Source: an uncultured Desulfotignum sp.
Lineage (GTDB): Bacteria > Desulfobacterota > Desulfobacteria > Desulfobacterales > Desulfobacteraceae
Assembly: GCA_937951975.1 (NCBI GenBank)
Contig: CALGAJ010000133.1
Location: 1-15,592 of the forward strand
Length of the DNA stretch: 15,592 bases
Direction of reading: 5' to 3'
In this document: piece by piece, positions 14,126-15,592 of the stretch
Layout of the letters: the number at the start of each line of letters is the position of its first letter
How positions within the stretch are numbered: position 1 is the first letter of the stretch
Position numbers and translations under genes: made by a program
Notes under the pieces: model-generated
Database searches by the model: none
What the model saw: the letters and a program-made list of their open reading frames with translations, nothing else
Told to the model about the DNA's origin: nothing

Positions 14126-15031
14126 TTACCGGGATTTTTGCCTGGGCCACAGGCACCAGGGTTTGGTCTTCCACCGGTTGTGCACCCAGAAATACTGGTC
14201 CGGACACTGGCGGACCATGGTCTCCACAGCCGTGGTGAACCGCTGGGTATTGGTTTCAATATCCGTGATGGGATCTTTTGTCACGGTCACAGGCACTTCC
14301 GGCAGAAACTGGATGATAAACTGCCTGCCGTGACGGATGGTGTATAAAGGCACCACCGGCGCGTTTGTTTTCATGGCCAGTTTGGCCAGACCGCTGTTGG
14401 TGCAGGCAGGCCGGCCGAAAAACCGGACAAACACCCCTTTATACCAGTCCACATTCTGATCGATCAGGGTTCCCACCACCCCGCCGGATGCCAGGATATC
14501 CTCCAGTTTACTGGACGCTCCCCGCATGGGGACCATGGTCACTCCGAACCGTTGTCTCAATCTGCGGATCAAGCGTTCAAGGGGTTCAAAATCCAGTTTA
14601 CGGTAGATGGCATACCCTTTTAATCCAGTGCCTTCAATGGCCGGAATCAGCATCTCAAAATTGCCCATGTGGCAGGTGATCACCAGAACCCCTTTTCCTT
14701 TGGCATGGGCCGCTTTCACATGCCTCAGCCCTTTGACCGTGAAATGAGACAGAAACCGGGATTTGGAGAGCCGGGCCGACCAGGCCACTTCAAACAGCAT
14801 GGATGCAATGTTGACAAATACCTGCCGGGCGGTTTGCTCGATTTTTTCTTCTGACCATTCACGGCCGAATGCCCAGGTCAGGTTGTCCAGGGTGATGTTG
14901 CGATGGCGTTTGTCTATTCGAAACCAGAGCCGTCCCAGAACCCGGGCAAAAAAATCCGCCACCGGGATGGGAATGATTCCCATAAAAGAAATCATCCGCT
15001 TCAACAGCCGGTATATGTGTTCATCTTTCAT
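14126..15031 (-). CDS. lpxL: Late lipid A acyltransferase (LpxL/HtrB family)
   Basis: 301 residues. It transfers a secondary acyl chain onto Kdo-lipid A (or its precursor) at the inner membrane. A hydrophobic, membrane-binding N-terminus (about 13-36) precedes the catalytic HMGNFE motif, with H121 and E126 in the HX4E arrangement. GYAIYRKLDFEPLERLI and LIDQNVDWYKGVFVRFFGRP match the second and third conserved blocks. Near the C-terminus, PDQYFWVHNRWKTKP is the usual ending. The ATG at 15031 is 14 bases after lpxK and lacks a clear binding site, so it may depend on translation of lpxK. The acyl chain used (LpxL or LpxM type) cannot be decided from sequence alone. Confidence 0.9.
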   Translation of the reverse strand: MKDEHIYRLLKRMISFMGIIPIPVADFFARVLGRLWFRIDKRHRNITLDNLTWAFGREWSEEKIEQTARQVFVNIASMLFEVAWSARLSKSRFLSHFTVKGLRHVKAAHAKGKGVLVITCHMGNFEMLIPAIEGTGLKGYAIYRKLDFEPLERLIRRLRQRFGVTMVPMRGASSKLEDILASGGVVGTLIDQNVDWYKGVFVRFFGRPACTNSGLAKLAMKTNAPVVPLYTIRHGRQFIIQFLPEVPVTVTKDPITDIETNTQRFTTAVETMVRQCPDQYFWVHNRWKTKPWCLWPRQKSR

Positions 15032-15045
15032 GATTCATTGATGTC

Positions 15046-15592
15046 TCACGTTTGAATCCGGGTTTCAACCAGGCGGCTGAACCCGGATTCATTTTCAAGT
15101 GTCAGGGTGATCCCGATGACGCCCAGATCCAGGGGCCAGACAATATCTTTGTCCAGCCGGGCCCAGTCTTTCTGGGTGGTCAGCAGCATAGATGCATTCA
15201 ACGCCTTTGCCCGGTCCCGGATCTGTAAAATGTCAGCCCTCTTATACCGGTAATGGTCCTCAAATTCAAGGTGATCCAGGATATTTGCGCCAAACCCCCG
15301 GATGGTGCGGAAAAAGGCCCGGTTTTCGGCAATACCGGAGAACAGAACCACAGACACACCTTTAAGACGGTCTGACAATGGCGGTGTTTCAGATTTTTTT
15401 TGCGGGGTAAAATGCGATTGGCTGTTTGGGGAACCGGCCGGATACACCCCCGCCAGAAACGGCTGATGCCGGCTGTGAAATATCGGCAGATCCGGAGCAA
15501 GCGCCGAAACAGGATGGGACAGGACCTCAGGTGTGTCCGGACACCGGGTCAGAATCACGGCATCGGCCCTGGCCAGGGCCTGGACCGCAGGT
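15046..15592 (-). CDS. lpxK: Tetraacyldisaccharide 4'-kinase (N-terminus beyond right edge)
   Basis: The last 181 residues of LpxK, which phosphorylates the 4' position of the lipid A disaccharide at the inner membrane. The frame is open to the window edge. The visible start, ALARADAVILTRCPDT, is the conserved mid-protein block of LpxK. FSGIAENRAFFRTIRGFG and LEFEDHYRYKRADILQI are the family's typical segments, and LLTTQKDWARL follows near the C-terminus. The ATP-binding Walker A part lies outside. A spacer rich in Ser, Pro and Lys (about 48-63 of the visible part) looks slightly longer than usual. It is the most upstream visible gene of the minus-strand operon; its promoter is out of view. 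Confidence 0.92.
   Translation of the reverse strand, partial: PAVQALARADAVILTRCPDTPEVLSHPVSALAPDLPIFHSRHQPFLAGVYPAGSPNSQSHFTPQKKSETPPLSDRLKGVSVVLFSGIAENRAFFRTIRGFGANILDHLEFEDHYRYKRADILQIRDRAKALNASMLLTTQKDWARLDKDIVWPLDLGVIGITLTLENESGFSRLVETRIQT

Overview
The window looks like a chromosomal segment of a Gram-negative, selenocysteine-using bacterium. It most resembles a sulfate-reducing deltaproteobacterium (Desulfobacteraceae type). That placement is an inference from four things: moderately GC-rich coding, a cysteine-rich DUF1847 protein, a SelB elongation factor, and a lipid A/LPS core cluster. No rRNA or species marker is present. I see no CRISPR array, insertion sequence, integrase or phage gene.

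Left part (1-2510). A minus-strand DUF1847 gene is cut by the left edge. It is followed by an AT-richer plus-strand lipoprotein gene with a BamE/SmpA-like sequence pattern, a minus-strand tRNA-Arg(TCG), a minus-strand 59-residue protein gene, a plus-strand monofunctional transglycosylase gene (mtgA), and a minus-strand tRNA-His(GTG). The 59-residue gene and mtgA diverge from what looks like a back-to-back promoter pair sharing a -35 region.

Middle part (2510-6170). A good sigma70-type promoter drives a 60-residue membrane protein gene and selB. selB meets hemW, a radical SAM heme chaperone gene, tail to tail with 5 bases between them. hemW has its own promoter with a perfect -10 box and a 12-bp palindrome in the spacer.

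Right part (6175-15592) is an envelope polysaccharide region made of two convergent operons. The plus-strand operon is kdnA-kdnB-kdsB plus a family-4 glycosyltransferase gene. The first three genes match the route that turns Kdo into 8-amino-3,8-dideoxy-Kdo (Kdo8N) and activates it as a CMP-sugar, as known from Shewanella. The minus-strand operon enters from the right edge as lpxK (partial), lpxL, waaF, a second GT9 heptosyltransferase gene (waaC-like), and two family-2 glycosyltransferase genes. Together the operons would finish lipid A (4'-kinase, late acyltransferase), supply a modified inner-core Kdo, and add heptoses and outer-core sugars.

The two points most worth a second look are the Kdo8N set in what appears to be an anaerobe, and the start of the waaC-like gene. 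That gene has no ordinary start codon near its family N-terminus. Instead it has a strong ribosome binding site before a CTG, overlapped by a coupled 20-codon ORF whose frame joins the gene only through a -1 shift at an A7 run.
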